This document shows positions 28,222-36,982 of a stretch of DNA of 64,000 nucleotides, piece after piece. Numbering within the stretch: position 1 is the stretch's first letter; every line of letters starts with the position of its first letter. The notes beneath the pieces were generated by a model. The model was not told the DNA's origin. It did no database searches and saw only the letters and a program-made list of their open reading frames with translations. Origin of the DNA: Ostreococcus lucimarinus CCE9901 (lineage: Eukaryota > Chlorophyta > Mamiellophyceae > Mamiellales > Bathycoccaceae); NCBI RefSeq assembly GCF_000092065.1, contig NC_009362.1, positions 124,001-188,000 on the forward strand, read 5' to 3'. The position numbers were made by a program, and so were the translations under genes.

Positions 28222-28632
28222 TCAGTCCTCTCCCATGCGAAACCCGATCGGGTCTCGATGCGCCCCCGTTCCCAGGCAATCCATGCACACGCTTCGTCCC
28301 GAGCCTCGGCAGTCGACGCACCATCGCGGCCACGCGCCGCGCGCCTGCACCTCGCCGTCCCGTCTCGCGTTCTCCCGCCCTCGCGCCTCGCACCGCGCGC
28401 ACGCCCGCGTCCCGAATCCATCGCACGCCGCGCACGTCCTCTTACCCTCGGGCGTCGCCCGCGCGCGCTCGAACGCGCGCGGGCGCGCCCACGTCGACGC
28501 GTCGTCGTCGTCGTCGCTCGCGGCGCGCGGCGTCGCGCGCGGACGCGCACCGCGCGGCGTCGCGCGCGCGCGGCGACCGGCGACCGGCGCGGCGACGACG
28601 ACGGCGCGCGGCGCCGCGCGCGACGTCGCCAT
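28222..28632 (-). CDS. DnaJ-type zinc-finger protein, BSD2-like, plastid
   Basis: The 136-residue protein opens with an Ala/Arg/Thr-rich transit-like stretch (MATSRAAPRAVVVAAP). It then has four CxxC zinc motifs in the BSD2 order: CAACDGFG, CARCEARG, then after a linker containing GEVQARGAW, CVDCRGSG and CMDCLGTG. There is no J domain. BSD2 binds Rubisco large-subunit dimers during assembly; LQY1-like relatives act in photosystem II repair, so the exact client is uncertain. The length equals Arabidopsis BSD2. The second motif lacks its last canonical GxG spacing (CEARG). I chose this ATG because upstream sequence overlaps the divergent thioesterase gene. Confidence 0.7.
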   Translation of the reverse strand: MATSRAAPRAVVVAAPVAGRRARATPRGARPRATPRAASDDDDDASTWARPRAFERARATPEGKRTCAACDGFGTRACARCEARGRENARRDGEVQARGAWPRWCVDCRGSGRSVCMDCLGTGAHRDPIGFRMGED

Positions 28633-28744
28633 GCGCGTCGACGCGCGCGCGCGGTGCGCGTCTCCGCGCGCGACGACCACTGGCGACATCACAACACGGC
28701 GCGCGCGCGAACGCGGACGAACGCGCGCGCGGCGCGCGGACGCG

Positions 28745-29554
28745 ATGCGCGGACGAGCGATGCGCGCGTGCGCGGAGACGATCGGCGCGATGCGCCGCGG
28801 CGCGACGCGCGCGGAACGCGGCGCGATCGGACGGTGGTTGATTTCGAGCCGCGATGACGATCGAAGCGCTGGCGCGACGCGCGAGCGCGCGAACGCGCTC
28901 GAGACGCGACCGCGGACGTACGCCAACGCGTCGCGAGCGTTCGGGGCGTCGCGCACGGTGGAACAGTGGAGCGAACTCGCGGAACGGGGGGTGGACGTGA
29001 ATCCGTGCAATAGCCCGAAACACCCGGCGGCGCTGGCGGGAGTGCAGACGGCGTTCGACGCCGGACGCACGCGAAGGAGCCTGCAGGAGGCGTATGATCC
29101 GCATTGTATCGATTTCGTGTGCGGACGCGCGCACGACACGGCGGGGAAGATTGGATTGGTGTCGTATCGATGCGAAAACGAGGAAAACGTGCTCGAGTCG
29201 CACTTGAAGTTTCCGTCGCAGTACGAAGAGTTTCCAGGAATCATCGGACCGGCGATGTACGGCGTCGCGGCGAGCGCGCATGGAAATTGGGCGGCGTCGA
29301 TCGCGCTGATGGACCGCGCGATCCTACCGAGACCGCCGTTGGTGGCGGTGAAATCGCTCGCGGTGAGCGTCGTCGACTTGGTCGGTCCGGGCGAGCCCTT
29401 GACGTTACGATCGCGATTGCTCGAGGTCGAGGACGCGCGCGAACCGTTCCGCGTCGTCGTCGAGATCGAGATCAAATCCAAAGCCACGTCAAAAGTCGTC
29501 GCTCGAGCGGAGTGTTCGTACGAAAAAATCGGCGCCGTGCGTTCGATGCGGTGA
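28745..29554 (+). CDS. Hotdog-fold (PaaI-like) thioesterase, organelle-targeted
   Basis: The 269-residue protein starts at 28745, the first ATG after the overlap with the divergent zinc-finger gene. The first 80 residues are Arg/Ala/Ser-rich, as in organelle presequences. The catalytic-type region reads PCNSPKHPAALAGVQ, then YEEFPGIIGPAMYGVAASAHGNW (given in parts: GIIGPAMYGVAASAHGNW) and ILPRPPLVAVKSLAVSVVD. This pattern fits the central helix and strands of a single hotdog domain. Acyl-CoA or acyl-ACP hydrolysis is inferred; no specificity can be read. A run of about 310 bp separates it from pyruvate carboxylase on the same strand. Confidence 0.6.
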   Translation: MRGRAMRACAETIGAMRRGATRAERGAIGRWLISSRDDDRSAGATRERANALETRPRTYANASRAFGASRTVEQWSELAERGVDVNPCNSPKHPAALAGVQTAFDAGRTRRSLQEAYDPHCIDFVCGRAHDTAGKIGLVSYRCENEENVLESHLKFPSQYEEFPGIIGPAMYGVAASAHGNWAASIALMDRAILPRPPLVAVKSLAVSVVDLVGPGEPLTLRSRLLEVEDAREPFRVVVEIEIKSKATSKVVARAECSYEKIGAVRSMR

Positions 29555-29863
29555 TATCGTCCAACGCTCTTCGCTCGCCGCGGCGACGCCCGAGCCCCGA
29601 CTTCGACCTTCCCCGATCCCGCGCGATTCCCTTTCACCGTTTTGTACGCTGTTGTACCGTGTATAGCCGTCATCATGTAGTTTAGAGCAGCACGCACGCT
29701 CACGCTCGCCGGTTCGCCGACGCCCTCGCGCCGCTCTCGGGAAACCCTTTCACCCTTGGACCATCGCGCCTCCTGCCAGCACACGCGCGCGCGCACGACC
29801 GTCCTCGACGCGTCCCGCGCGCACGTGGACACGCGCACATCGTCGACGTCGACCGCGCGCGCG
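29555..29863 (+). other. Intergenic before pyruvate carboxylase
   Basis: This 309-bp stretch holds the 3' end of the thioesterase transcript (AT-richer, 29640-29690) and presumably the PYC promoter and 5' UTR. The PYC frame stays open back to 29756, but that part is Arg-rich. I see no other gene. Confidence 0.45.
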
Positions 29864-32800
29864 ATGCCGCACGCCGTCGGCGCGCCGCGCGGCGCCGCCG
29901 CCGCGATCGGGACGAAAAGGTGGGCGAACGACCATCGACGCGACGTCGCGCGAGCTGGACGCGTTTCGCGCGCCGCGGGACGACGCGCGAGCGCGTCGAA
30001 CTCGGTGACGTCCGTGGACGTGCGCGCGCGCGCGCGCGCTGGGGCGGTGCGACGGAACGGTGGAGACGCGCGCGACGTCGCGGCGGCGGCGGCGAGCGAC
30101 GAAGCGGCGACGGAGCGAGCGGGCGCCGCGGCGCGCGAGGGGGTCGTCGCGAAGGCTGGTAAGAGCACCGTGAACGTCACGAACGCTGGACCGAGCTTGG
30201 AGAGCATTCTGCGATCGAAGAGCGGGTTTACGAAGATTTTGTGCGCGAACCGCGGAGAGATCGCGGTTCGAGTGTTTCGAGCGGGGACCGAGTTGGGGAT
30301 GCAAACCGTGGCGGTGTTCGCCGAAGCCGATCGACAGTCGACGCATAGGTACAAATCCGATGAATCGTACGAGGTCGGTCACGGCAAGGCGCCGGTGGCG
30401 GCGTATTTGGATTACGAATCCATCATTCGCTGCGCCAAGGAGAACGGGGCGCAGGCTATTCATCCGGGCTACGGATTTTTGAGCGAAAACGCCGCCTTTG
30501 CGCGACGATGCGAGGAAGAAGGGATCGTGATGATCGGGCCGAAGTCGCAAACGTTGACGGAGATGGGCGATAAGGTGATCGCCAAGGCGAAAGCGAAGGA
30601 GTGTGGGTTGCCGCTCGTGCCGGGGACTGAAGAGGCGACGGCGGACGTCAACGATGCCTTGGAATTCGCCAAGGAGTTCGGAATGCCAATCATGCTCAAG
30701 GCCGCGATGGGCGGTGGTGGTCGCGGTATGCGTGTTGTCAAGGAGTACTCCGAGCTCGAAGATGCGTTCAAGCGCGCTTCGAGCGAGGCACAGACTGCGT
30801 TCGGCGACGGGAGAATGTTTTTGGAACGTTACGTCGAGGCGCCGCGACACATCGAGGTGCAAATTCTAGCCGACAACTACGGTAACGTCGTTCACTTGGG
30901 CGAGCGCGATTGTTCCGTGCAACGTCGTCACCAAAAAGTTGTCGAGTTGGCGCCCGCGCCCAACCTTGACCCAGTGCTTCGCCAAAGATTATTTGACGAC
31001 GCCGTGGCGCTCGCCAAGCATGTCAACTATCGCAACGCCGGCACGGTGGAGTTCATGGTTGATAAGCAAGGGCGTCACTATTTTTTGGAAGTGAACCCGC
31101 GCATCCAAGTAGAACACACTGTGACGGAAGAAGTCACTGGGATCGATTTGGTGCAATCGCAGATATTGATCGCAGGTGGTCAAAAGTTGTCCGACATCGG
31201 TATCAAGTCCCAAGACGACATTCAGCTTCGCGGCTTCGCGATGCAGTGCAGAATCACCACCGAAGACCCGTCCATGAACTTCTCTCCGGATTTCGGCAAA
31301 GTTGAGGTCTACCGTCCTCCGGGCGGTATGGGTGTGCGTTTGGATGGTGAAGTCGTGGTCGGTTCGCGAGTGTCACCCAACTACGATTCGCTCCTCGTCA
31401 AGCTCACGTGCTCGGAGAAGAACTTTGAAGCAACCGTGCAAAAGATGTATCGATCGCTCAATGAATTCCGTATTCGCGGCGTGAAGACAAACATTCCGTT
31501 CCTGATGAACGTTTTGTCCAGCGAAACGTTCTTGAGCGCGAACTTTGCCACGGACTTTATCGATAGCACTCCGAGCTTGTTCAAGTTGGACTCGTACATC
31601 GATGACACGCAGAAGCTTCTCAATTACCTCGGTGACGTTGCCGTGAACGGTTCGTCGCACCCTGGTGCGGTCGGTCCCGCGCCGACGTGCGCGGAACCGC
31701 CAGTTCCCGAACCGAAGAAGTCTTTAGCGCAGCTCAAGGACACCGGGTTCAAGGCTATTTTGGACAAGGAGGGTCCGGCGGCGTTCGCCAAAGCGGTTCG
31801 CCAGCACAAGGGCTTGCTCATCATGGATACGACGTGGCGGGACGCGCACCAGTCGCTCTTGGCGACGCGCGTGCGGACGCACGACCTTCGTCGTTCGGCA
31901 CCACTCACGCGAAGCGCCCTCAGTGGCGCGTATTCGCTTGAGATGTGGGGTGGCGCCACCTTCGACGTCGCGCTTCGATTCTTGCAAGAGGATCCGTGGA
32001 GGCGACTCGAGCTTCTTCGTGAGCAAGTGCCAAACATCCCATTTCAAATGCTTCTTCGCGGCGCCAACGCGGTCGGTTATACTTCGTACGCGGACAACGT
32101 CGTGCAAAGCTTCGTGCACCAAGCGCGCAAGTCTGGTATCGATGTTTTCCGCGTTTTTGACTCGCTCAACTACGAAGATAACCTCATGTTTGGCATCGAC
32201 GCCGTGCGCAACGCCGACGGCGTCGTTGAAGCGACAATTTGCTACACTGGTGACGTGAGCGATCCGAAGAAGACTAAATATACGCTGGACTATTATGTCG
32301 ACCTCACGACCAAGCTCGTTGAGCACGGTATTGATGTGCTCGCCGTGAAGGACATGGCTGGTTTGTTGAAGCCGCGCGCCGCGACGATGTTGATCTCCGC
32401 CATTCGCGCCAAGTTTCCCGACTTGCCCATCCATGTGCACACCCACGACACCGCTTCAACGGGCGTGGCTTCCATGCTCGCTGCTGCCGCGGCAGGTGCG
32501 GATGTTGTCGATGTGTGCATGGACGCCATGGCTGGCACGACGTCCCAACCCGCCATCGGCGCCGTGATCAACTCAGTCGCGGGCACCGAGCTCGACACCG
32601 GATTGGATATCGATGAAGTGCTCAAGCTCAACTTGTTCTGGGAACAAACGAGAGGTCTGTACTCTCCGTACGAGAGCGGTATTAAAAGCGGAAGCTCAGA
32701 TGTGTACATTCACGAGATGCCCGGTGGTCAATACACCAACTTGAAGTTCCAAGCGTACGCCAACGGACTCGGAAGCGAATGGGATCGCATCAAGGATTCG

Positions 32801-33697
32801 TACGCGACGGCGAATAAGATCTTGGGTGACATCGTGAAGGTGACGCCGTCTTCCAAGGTCGTCGGTGATTTCGCGCAATTTCTCGTCGCGAACAACCTGG
32901 ATGAGCACTCCGTGGTGGAAAAAGCTGACACGTTGTCCTTCCCGACTTCCGTCGTCGAGTACTTCCAAGGATACCTGGGCCAACCCGTCGGTGGCTTCCC
33001 CGAACCGCTTCGCTCGCGAGTGGTGAAGAACAAGGAAATCATCGCCGGTCGTCCTGGGGCGTCGCTTCCCAGCATGGACATCAACAAGTTACAAAACGAG
33101 CTGTCCATCAAGCACACCGGCCGTCGATCGATCACGCACAAGGATGCGCTCGCGGCGGCTTTGTACCCGAAGGTGTTCGACGAGTACGTCGTGAAGCGCG
33201 ACACCGTCGGGCCGGTCGGTTTGCTCCCGACCAAGGCGTTCTTGAAGGGATTGGACATCGATGAAGAGATCGAAGTCACCACCGATCGCGGTGTGAGCAC
33301 GAACATCAAGCTTAAGGCTGTCGGTGAGCTGTTGCCAAGCGGCAACCGCGAAGTGTTCTTTGAAGTCAACGCGATTCCGCGCGTCGTCGAGATCCACGAC
33401 AGAAAGATTCTCGAGAGCGCCTCCAAGGGCGGCGGCGGCGCAGTCGCTCGCGAGAAGAGCGATCCACTCGACCCGGGCTCGGTCGGCGCCCCGATGTCAG
33501 GGTCCGTCGTCGAAGTCCTCGTCGCTCCCGGTCAAAAGATTAAAGCGGGCGAGCCCATCGTCGTGTTGAGCGCGATGAAGATGGAAACGACCGTCGCTTC
33601 TCCCGTCGCCGGCACCCTCAAGCACGTCGGCGTCGTCAAAGGCGACACGTGCGCCGCCGGCGATTTAATGTGCGCCATCGACGTCGACGCCGCGTAA
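29864..33697 (+). CDS. PYC: Pyruvate carboxylase (biotin enzyme)
   Basis: This enzyme carboxylates pyruvate to oxaloacetate to refill the TCA cycle. With the ATG at 29864 the protein has 1277 residues and a presequence-like Arg/Ala/Ser N-terminus of about 100 residues. Biotin carboxylase domain: KILCANRGEIAVRVFRA from about residue 124, the ATP-grasp glycine loop MGGGGRGMRVV and EVNPRIQVEHTVTEE. Carboxyltransferase domain: MDTTWRDAHQSLLATR near residue 654 and HVHTHDTASTG. C-terminal biotinyl domain: SAMKMETTV with the biotin-accepting K1239. All parts of a single-chain alpha4 PYC are present. Mitochondrial placement is inferred. It is single-exon and 76 bp ahead of DUS1. Confidence 0.95.
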   Translation: MPHAVGAPRGAAAAIGTKRWANDHRRDVARAGRVSRAAGRRASASNSVTSVDVRARARAGAVRRNGGDARDVAAAAASDEAATERAGAAAREGVVAKAGKSTVNVTNAGPSLESILRSKSGFTKILCANRGEIAVRVFRAGTELGMQTVAVFAEADRQSTHRYKSDESYEVGHGKAPVAAYLDYESIIRCAKENGAQAIHPGYGFLSENAAFARRCEEEGIVMIGPKSQTLTEMGDKVIAKAKAKECGLPLVPGTEEATADVNDALEFAKEFGMPIMLKAAMGGGGRGMRVVKEYSELEDAFKRASSEAQTAFGDGRMFLERYVEAPRHIEVQILADNYGNVVHLGERDCSVQRRHQKVVELAPAPNLDPVLRQRLFDDAVALAKHVNYRNAGTVEFMVDKQGRHYFLEVNPRIQVEHTVTEEVTGIDLVQSQILIAGGQKLSDIGIKSQDDIQLRGFAMQCRITTEDPSMNFSPDFGKVEVYRPPGGMGVRLDGEVVVGSRVSPNYDSLLVKLTCSEKNFEATVQKMYRSLNEFRIRGVKTNIPFLMNVLSSETFLSANFATDFIDSTPSLFKLDSYIDDTQKLLNYLGDVAVNGSSHPGAVGPAPTCAEPPVPEPKKSLAQLKDTGFKAILDKEGPAAFAKAVRQHKGLLIMDTTWRDAHQSLLATRVRTHDLRRSAPLTRSALSGAYSLEMWGGATFDVALRFLQEDPWRRLELLREQVPNIPFQMLLRGANAVGYTSYADNVVQSFVHQARKSGIDVFRVFDSLNYEDNLMFGIDAVRNADGVVEATICYTGDVSDPKKTKYTLDYYVDLTTKLVEHGIDVLAVKDMAGLLKPRAATMLISAIRAKFPDLPIHVHTHDTASTGVASMLAAAAAGADVVDVCMDAMAGTTSQPAIGAVINSVAGTELDTGLDIDEVLKLNLFWEQTRGLYSPYESGIKSGSSDVYIHEMPGGQYTNLKFQAYANGLGSEWDRIKDSYATANKILGDIVKVTPSSKVVGDFAQFLVANNLDEHSVVEKADTLSFPTSVVEYFQGYLGQPVGGFPEPLRSRVVKNKEIIAGRPGASLPSMDINKLQNELSIKHTGRRSITHKDALAAALYPKVFDEYVVKRDTVGPVGLLPTKAFLKGLDIDEEIEVTTDRGVSTNIKLKAVGELLPSGNREVFFEVNAIPRVVEIHDRKILESASKGGGGAVAREKSDPLDPGSVGAPMSGSVVEVLVAPGQKIKAGEPIVVLSAMKMETTVASPVAGTLKHVGVVKGDTCAAGDLMCAIDVDAA

Positions 33698-33773
33698 CGA
33701 CCCAACACAAATCACGCCACCGCAAACGTAATAGCCCATACATCGTTGAAAACGGCCACACCGAAACTTCAGA

Positions 33774-35510
33774 ATGCGTCGCGCGTCTCTCGCGTGCGCG
33801 CATCTCGCTCGACTTCGCGCCGCACACGCGCGAAGCGCGTCCGTCGTCTTCGGAGCGTCGTCGTCATCCGAGACGCCGTCGAGCGCGCGCGCCGCGCGCG
33901 CGAATTCATCCGCCGCCATGCCCGAAGCCGACGCGACAAAAACGACGAACGACGGCGATCTGGACGCGCGCGCGACGGCGGCGCACGCGGCATCGACGTC
34001 TGCGACGCTCCCGCGCGAGTTTCGATTCCGTGCGGTGAACGACGACGCGGACGAACCACCGCACGAAGCGCGCCGCGCGCCCCCGGGGGCGACGGCGAAG
34101 GCGAGAGGGTTTGCGTTCTTCGAGGCGCTCGGGAATCCCCGATACCACGTCGCGCCCATGGTCGATCAGAGCGAACTCGCGTTTCGAGAGTTGTGTAAAC
34201 GATACGGGGCGACGCTGGGATACACGCCGATGATACACGCTCGTTTGTTCGTGGAGTCTCCAAAGTATCGACGGGAGATTTTTAGCACGTCGACGCGCGA
34301 CAGGCCGTTGTTGGCACAGTTTTGCGCGAACGATCCCGAGATATTGCTTCGCGCGGCGACCATGATCGCACCGTATTGCGATGGGGTTGATATTAATTTT
34401 GGATGTCCGCAAAGAATCGCGAAAAGAGGGAACTATGGGGCGTTTTTGATGGACGATTGGAAGACGGTGGAGGCGTTGATTCGTAAACTCGATGAAGAGT
34501 TGCCCGTGCCCGTCACGGCGAAGATTCGCGTGTACGATGACTTAGAGACAACGTTGAAGTACGCCAAGATGGTTGAAGCTGCCGGGGCACAGATTGTTGC
34601 CGTGCACGGACGAACGCGCGAGCAGAAGCGATGCGCTGACATTCGAGCGAATTGGTAAGTCATTCGGTGCAAATGCACCGCTTACGTGATTTTTCTTTCC
34701 ACTCGCGATTCTCACGACTTGGCGGTTCCGGTGACGACAAAACATAAAAATACACCATAGATCTGTTCCGAACAAATCTTGACGACAAAAACATGCACCA
34801 CTAACTGAGGAACCGCCGCGAGTATCGTGACTTTTTTACGTGGCGACAACGTCCGCGAATCGCGCGACGCCGATATTGACCGAATGTTTTCCTTCTTCCT
34901 TCGCAGGGCGTATATCAGGGCCATCAAAGACGCACTGAAAGTTCCAGTACTCGCTAACGGCGACATACGCTCGCTTGCCGAAGCACGCGCATGTCTTGAG
35001 GCTACAGGCGCGGATGGCGTCTTGAGCGCCGAACCCCTCTTGAGCAATCCGGCGCTCTTTAGCGACCCCCCGTTTTACGCTGCGCCGACGGACGGATACG
35101 CCCCGATCCCGCTCGATGGCGTCGCGGCGGTTGATTTGATGATTGAGTATTTCGACATCTGCAAGTCGTACACGACGTCATTTAGTTACATTCGTGGCCA
35201 CGTGTGGAAACTCGTCGGTCACTGGATGAGCGAGTTTACTGATTTGCGCGACGAATTCGTCGCCATCAAGTCGCCAGACATGGACACCCTCATCGCCTGG
35301 GGCATGAAGATGCGAACTAGAATCGAAGAGTTGGAGCGCACGACCGGACGGCGTCGCCCGATCCCGGTGAAAACTGAACGCGCGCTCGCGCGCGAAGCCG
35401 CGGAGGCGGCCAAGCAAGCCGCGATTGAGGAATCGCAGCGCGAGGAGGACGCTTTGCGAGGTACGTTGAGCGATGTCGACCGCATAGAAGTGACGCGACG
35501 CAACGCGTAA
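33774..35510 (+). CDS. DUS1: tRNA-dihydrouridine synthase, DUS1-type (two exons)
   Basis: This flavoprotein reduces uridine to dihydrouridine in the tRNA D-loop (positions 16/17 for DUS1). Exon 1 is 33774-34654 and exon 2 is 34907-35510; joined they code 494 residues. After about 120 Ala/Ser/Asp-rich residues the TIM barrel begins: YHVAPMVDQSELAFRELC, YTPMIHARLF, then the catalytic loop INFGCPQRIAKRGNYGAFL with C211, then VPVTAKIRVYDD and VAVHGRTREQK. The junction reads ADIRANWAYIRAIKDAL, followed by PVLANGDIRS and the C-terminal helical domain. Without splicing the frame stops at once (TGG TAA). An internal ATG could give a shorter protein with a different destination. Confidence 0.9.
34655..34906 (+). 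other. Intron of DUS1 (252 nt), strongly structured
   Basis: The donor is AATTG^GTAAGT and the acceptor CTTCGCAG^GGCG. GTAAG (34655-34659) can pair with CTTAC (34681-34685), around an inner stem CGGTGC-AAAT-GCACCG (34665-34680). A second perfect 9-bp inverted repeat, GGCGGTTCC (34721-34729) and GGAACCGCC (34809-34817), is flanked by TCACGA (34712-34717) and TCGTGA (34825-34830). A near-direct repeat GACGACAAAA(A)CAT occurs at 34733 and 34781. The middle part is AT-rich. Confidence 0.9.
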
Positions 35511-36055
35511 ACGGCAGATGAGGATAAACAACAGATAGGGACATCTTACGCGCGAGAATGATGCGAAGTCTGGTCACCTCGATGGAGACATCGACGGTCC
35601 GCCGATGCCGAATTGAATGAGATCGCGATGGGGACTCGCATCGAGAAGGATGAAACGACACTGACCGACGCGTCGCACTTCGCGCTCGCAGAGATAAACA
35701 CCGGCCACGAATTAGCCGTCGATCTCCCCGCGGACGCGAATAAGCGCCAAAAAGTTGCCGATCTCGCGTGACGCGCGGGTCGCGAATGTAACAATGACTC
35801 ACCGTATTGAACAAAACTCGCGCGCCGCACATCGCACCTCGCCATGTCGAACGCCGACCCCACCACTGCCCATCAACCACCCAGTAAACTACCAAGAGTA
35901 AACACCGCGTGTTACCATCAAAGAGCTCATTTTTGTTGCTTCATCTCCGTCATCGCGCTTCTTTTGCTGTTTGTTTGCCTCGCTGTGTGTGTGTTTAGCC
36001 GACGGTGTTGACGACGCCGCGCCGAGCGCGGGACATCAAACCACGACGCGTTCCC
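35511..36055. other. Intergenic, long for this genome
   Basis: This 545-bp gap lies between DUS1 and the next gene on the same strand. It contains one small frame with coding-like composition (35628-35771, listed separately) and a pyrimidine-rich, AT-richer promoter-like part at about 35920-36000 including a short TG run. Nothing else stands out. Confidence 0.45.
35628..35771 (+). CDS. Possible small protein, 47 aa, or exon/remnant
   Basis: The frame starts MGTRIEKDETTLTDASHF and ends QKVADLA. Its amino-acid mix (Asp, Glu, Thr, Ala, Lys, hydrophobics; few Arg) is unlike the Arg/Ser/Ala noise of non-coding frames in this GC-rich DNA. The frame stays open 60 bp upstream of the ATG (SADAELNEIA). 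No family is recognised. It could be a small gene, a last exon of an unseen spliced gene, or a decayed piece. Confidence 0.25.
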   Translation: MGTRIEKDETTLTDASHFALAEINTGHELAVDLPADANKRQKVADLA

Positions 36056-36604
36056 ATGAGTGTCTCCACGAGCGCGCACGCGTCTACTTGGCGCGAGGAA
36101 AAGCATGAACACGCCAAGGACGTCGCCAGGGCATTGCGCGCGCGATGTCTTGAACGAAACATAGACAGCATTTTTGAGTTGGACGAGTTCACCGACGAGG
36201 CGTTGTTCACGCAGCTCGGCGAGAGCTTACTCGGCGCGAGCGGGCGAGTCCCGGCGAAATCGTTCAAGCACAGCGCCCACTTCAAAAGCATCGTGAAGCA
36301 CGAGTACGATGCGATGTACGGGGACGTTCGCGAGTCGAAGAGCGACAGCGAAGAGTTGGCGTCGCCGCGAAAGTCGCCGCCGACGCGAACGTCCCCGAGA
36401 CGTCGACGCGAAGACACGACGACGGTGTTCGAGCGTTGGAAGGCGCGACTTCGAGTGTTAGAGGACGTGATAACGTTTGTGGCTCTCCTTGCGGTGTGTT
36501 TTGTCGCTGGAATATTGCTTTGCGACGTTTGCGAGAATCATTTCCAAGAGCTCGCGAAACCGGCGACGAGGGAAGACGACGCGTCTCCGTTCGCGACGCC
36601 GTAG
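36056..36604 (+). CDS. Single-pass tail-anchored-like protein, unrecognised
   Basis: Starting at the ATG at 36056 (MSVSTSAHAST) the protein has 182 residues; an upstream ATG at 36005 adds 17 mostly basic residues. The N-terminal half is helical and charged (EEKHEHAKDVARALRARCLE, FTDEALFTQLGESLLG). The middle is Ser/Pro/Arg-rich and looks disordered. One strong membrane segment follows (VITFVALLAVCFVAGILL), then about 25 residues. This matches a C-terminally anchored membrane protein with its main part in the cytosol. Family and role are unknown. Gene order gives no clue. Confidence 0.55.
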   Translation: MSVSTSAHASTWREEKHEHAKDVARALRARCLERNIDSIFELDEFTDEALFTQLGESLLGASGRVPAKSFKHSAHFKSIVKHEYDAMYGDVRESKSDSEELASPRKSPPTRTSPRRRREDTTTVFERWKARLRVLEDVITFVALLAVCFVAGILLCDVCENHFQELAKPATREDDASPFATP

Positions 36605-36723
36605 ACCGCGACGCGCGCACTCGGCGCGACCGACGACGACGATCGAAACGACGCAAGAATAGATTGAAACGCGAGTGAACGAACGACTGTAGGCGTGGTG
36701 AGGGACGACGAGGTGCGGCACGT

Positions 36724-36927
36724 ATGCAAACGAAGGGGACGACGCAGCGAGTGGAGCAAAGCGCGTGTCGAAAAGAGTCCCAGCTCGCCCTCGCGTGCGC
36801 GTCTAGTCAGCCGCCAGAGAATAAGTCCGCGTGCGACGCATTGTTTCAGTCGTACAAAGATTGCCGAAAGCTGGACCTCGAGCGCGTGATACGCGAACGG
36901 GTGGAGAAGAGGAAGAGCGCTTTTTGA
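36724..36927 (+). CDS. COX23: Twin CX9C protein, COX23/CHCHD7-like
   Basis: This is a 67-residue protein with two exact CX9C motifs: C15-C25 and C37-C47. The second ends in YKDCRKL, as in COX23/CHCHD7 (YKNCRRFW in human). Such proteins enter the mitochondrial intermembrane space through MIA40, which oxidises the paired Cys, and help assemble cytochrome c oxidase. The N-terminus is short and has no presequence, as expected for this import route. The basic tail (RVIRERVEKRKSAF) is shorter than in human. The assignment to COX23 rather than another CX9C member is moderate. TruB follows 55 bp downstream on the same strand. Confidence 0.7.
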   Translation: MQTKGTTQRVEQSACRKESQLALACASSQPPENKSACDALFQSYKDCRKLDLERVIRERVEKRKSAF

Positions 36928-36982
36928 GCAATTGCTCGAGGGACGCGTTAGTCGCCGTCGAAAAACCGCTGGTTGGAACAGT

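Noticed and set aside
28633-30354. Minus-strand open frame extending the zinc-finger gene upstream over 1.7 kb
   Set aside because: It lies antisense to the thioesterase and PYC genes and shows no domain; the ATG at 28632 gives a family-sized protein.
29750-30862. Minus-strand open frame opposite the PYC start
   Set aside because: Shadow of the PYC codons; contains no recognisable motif.
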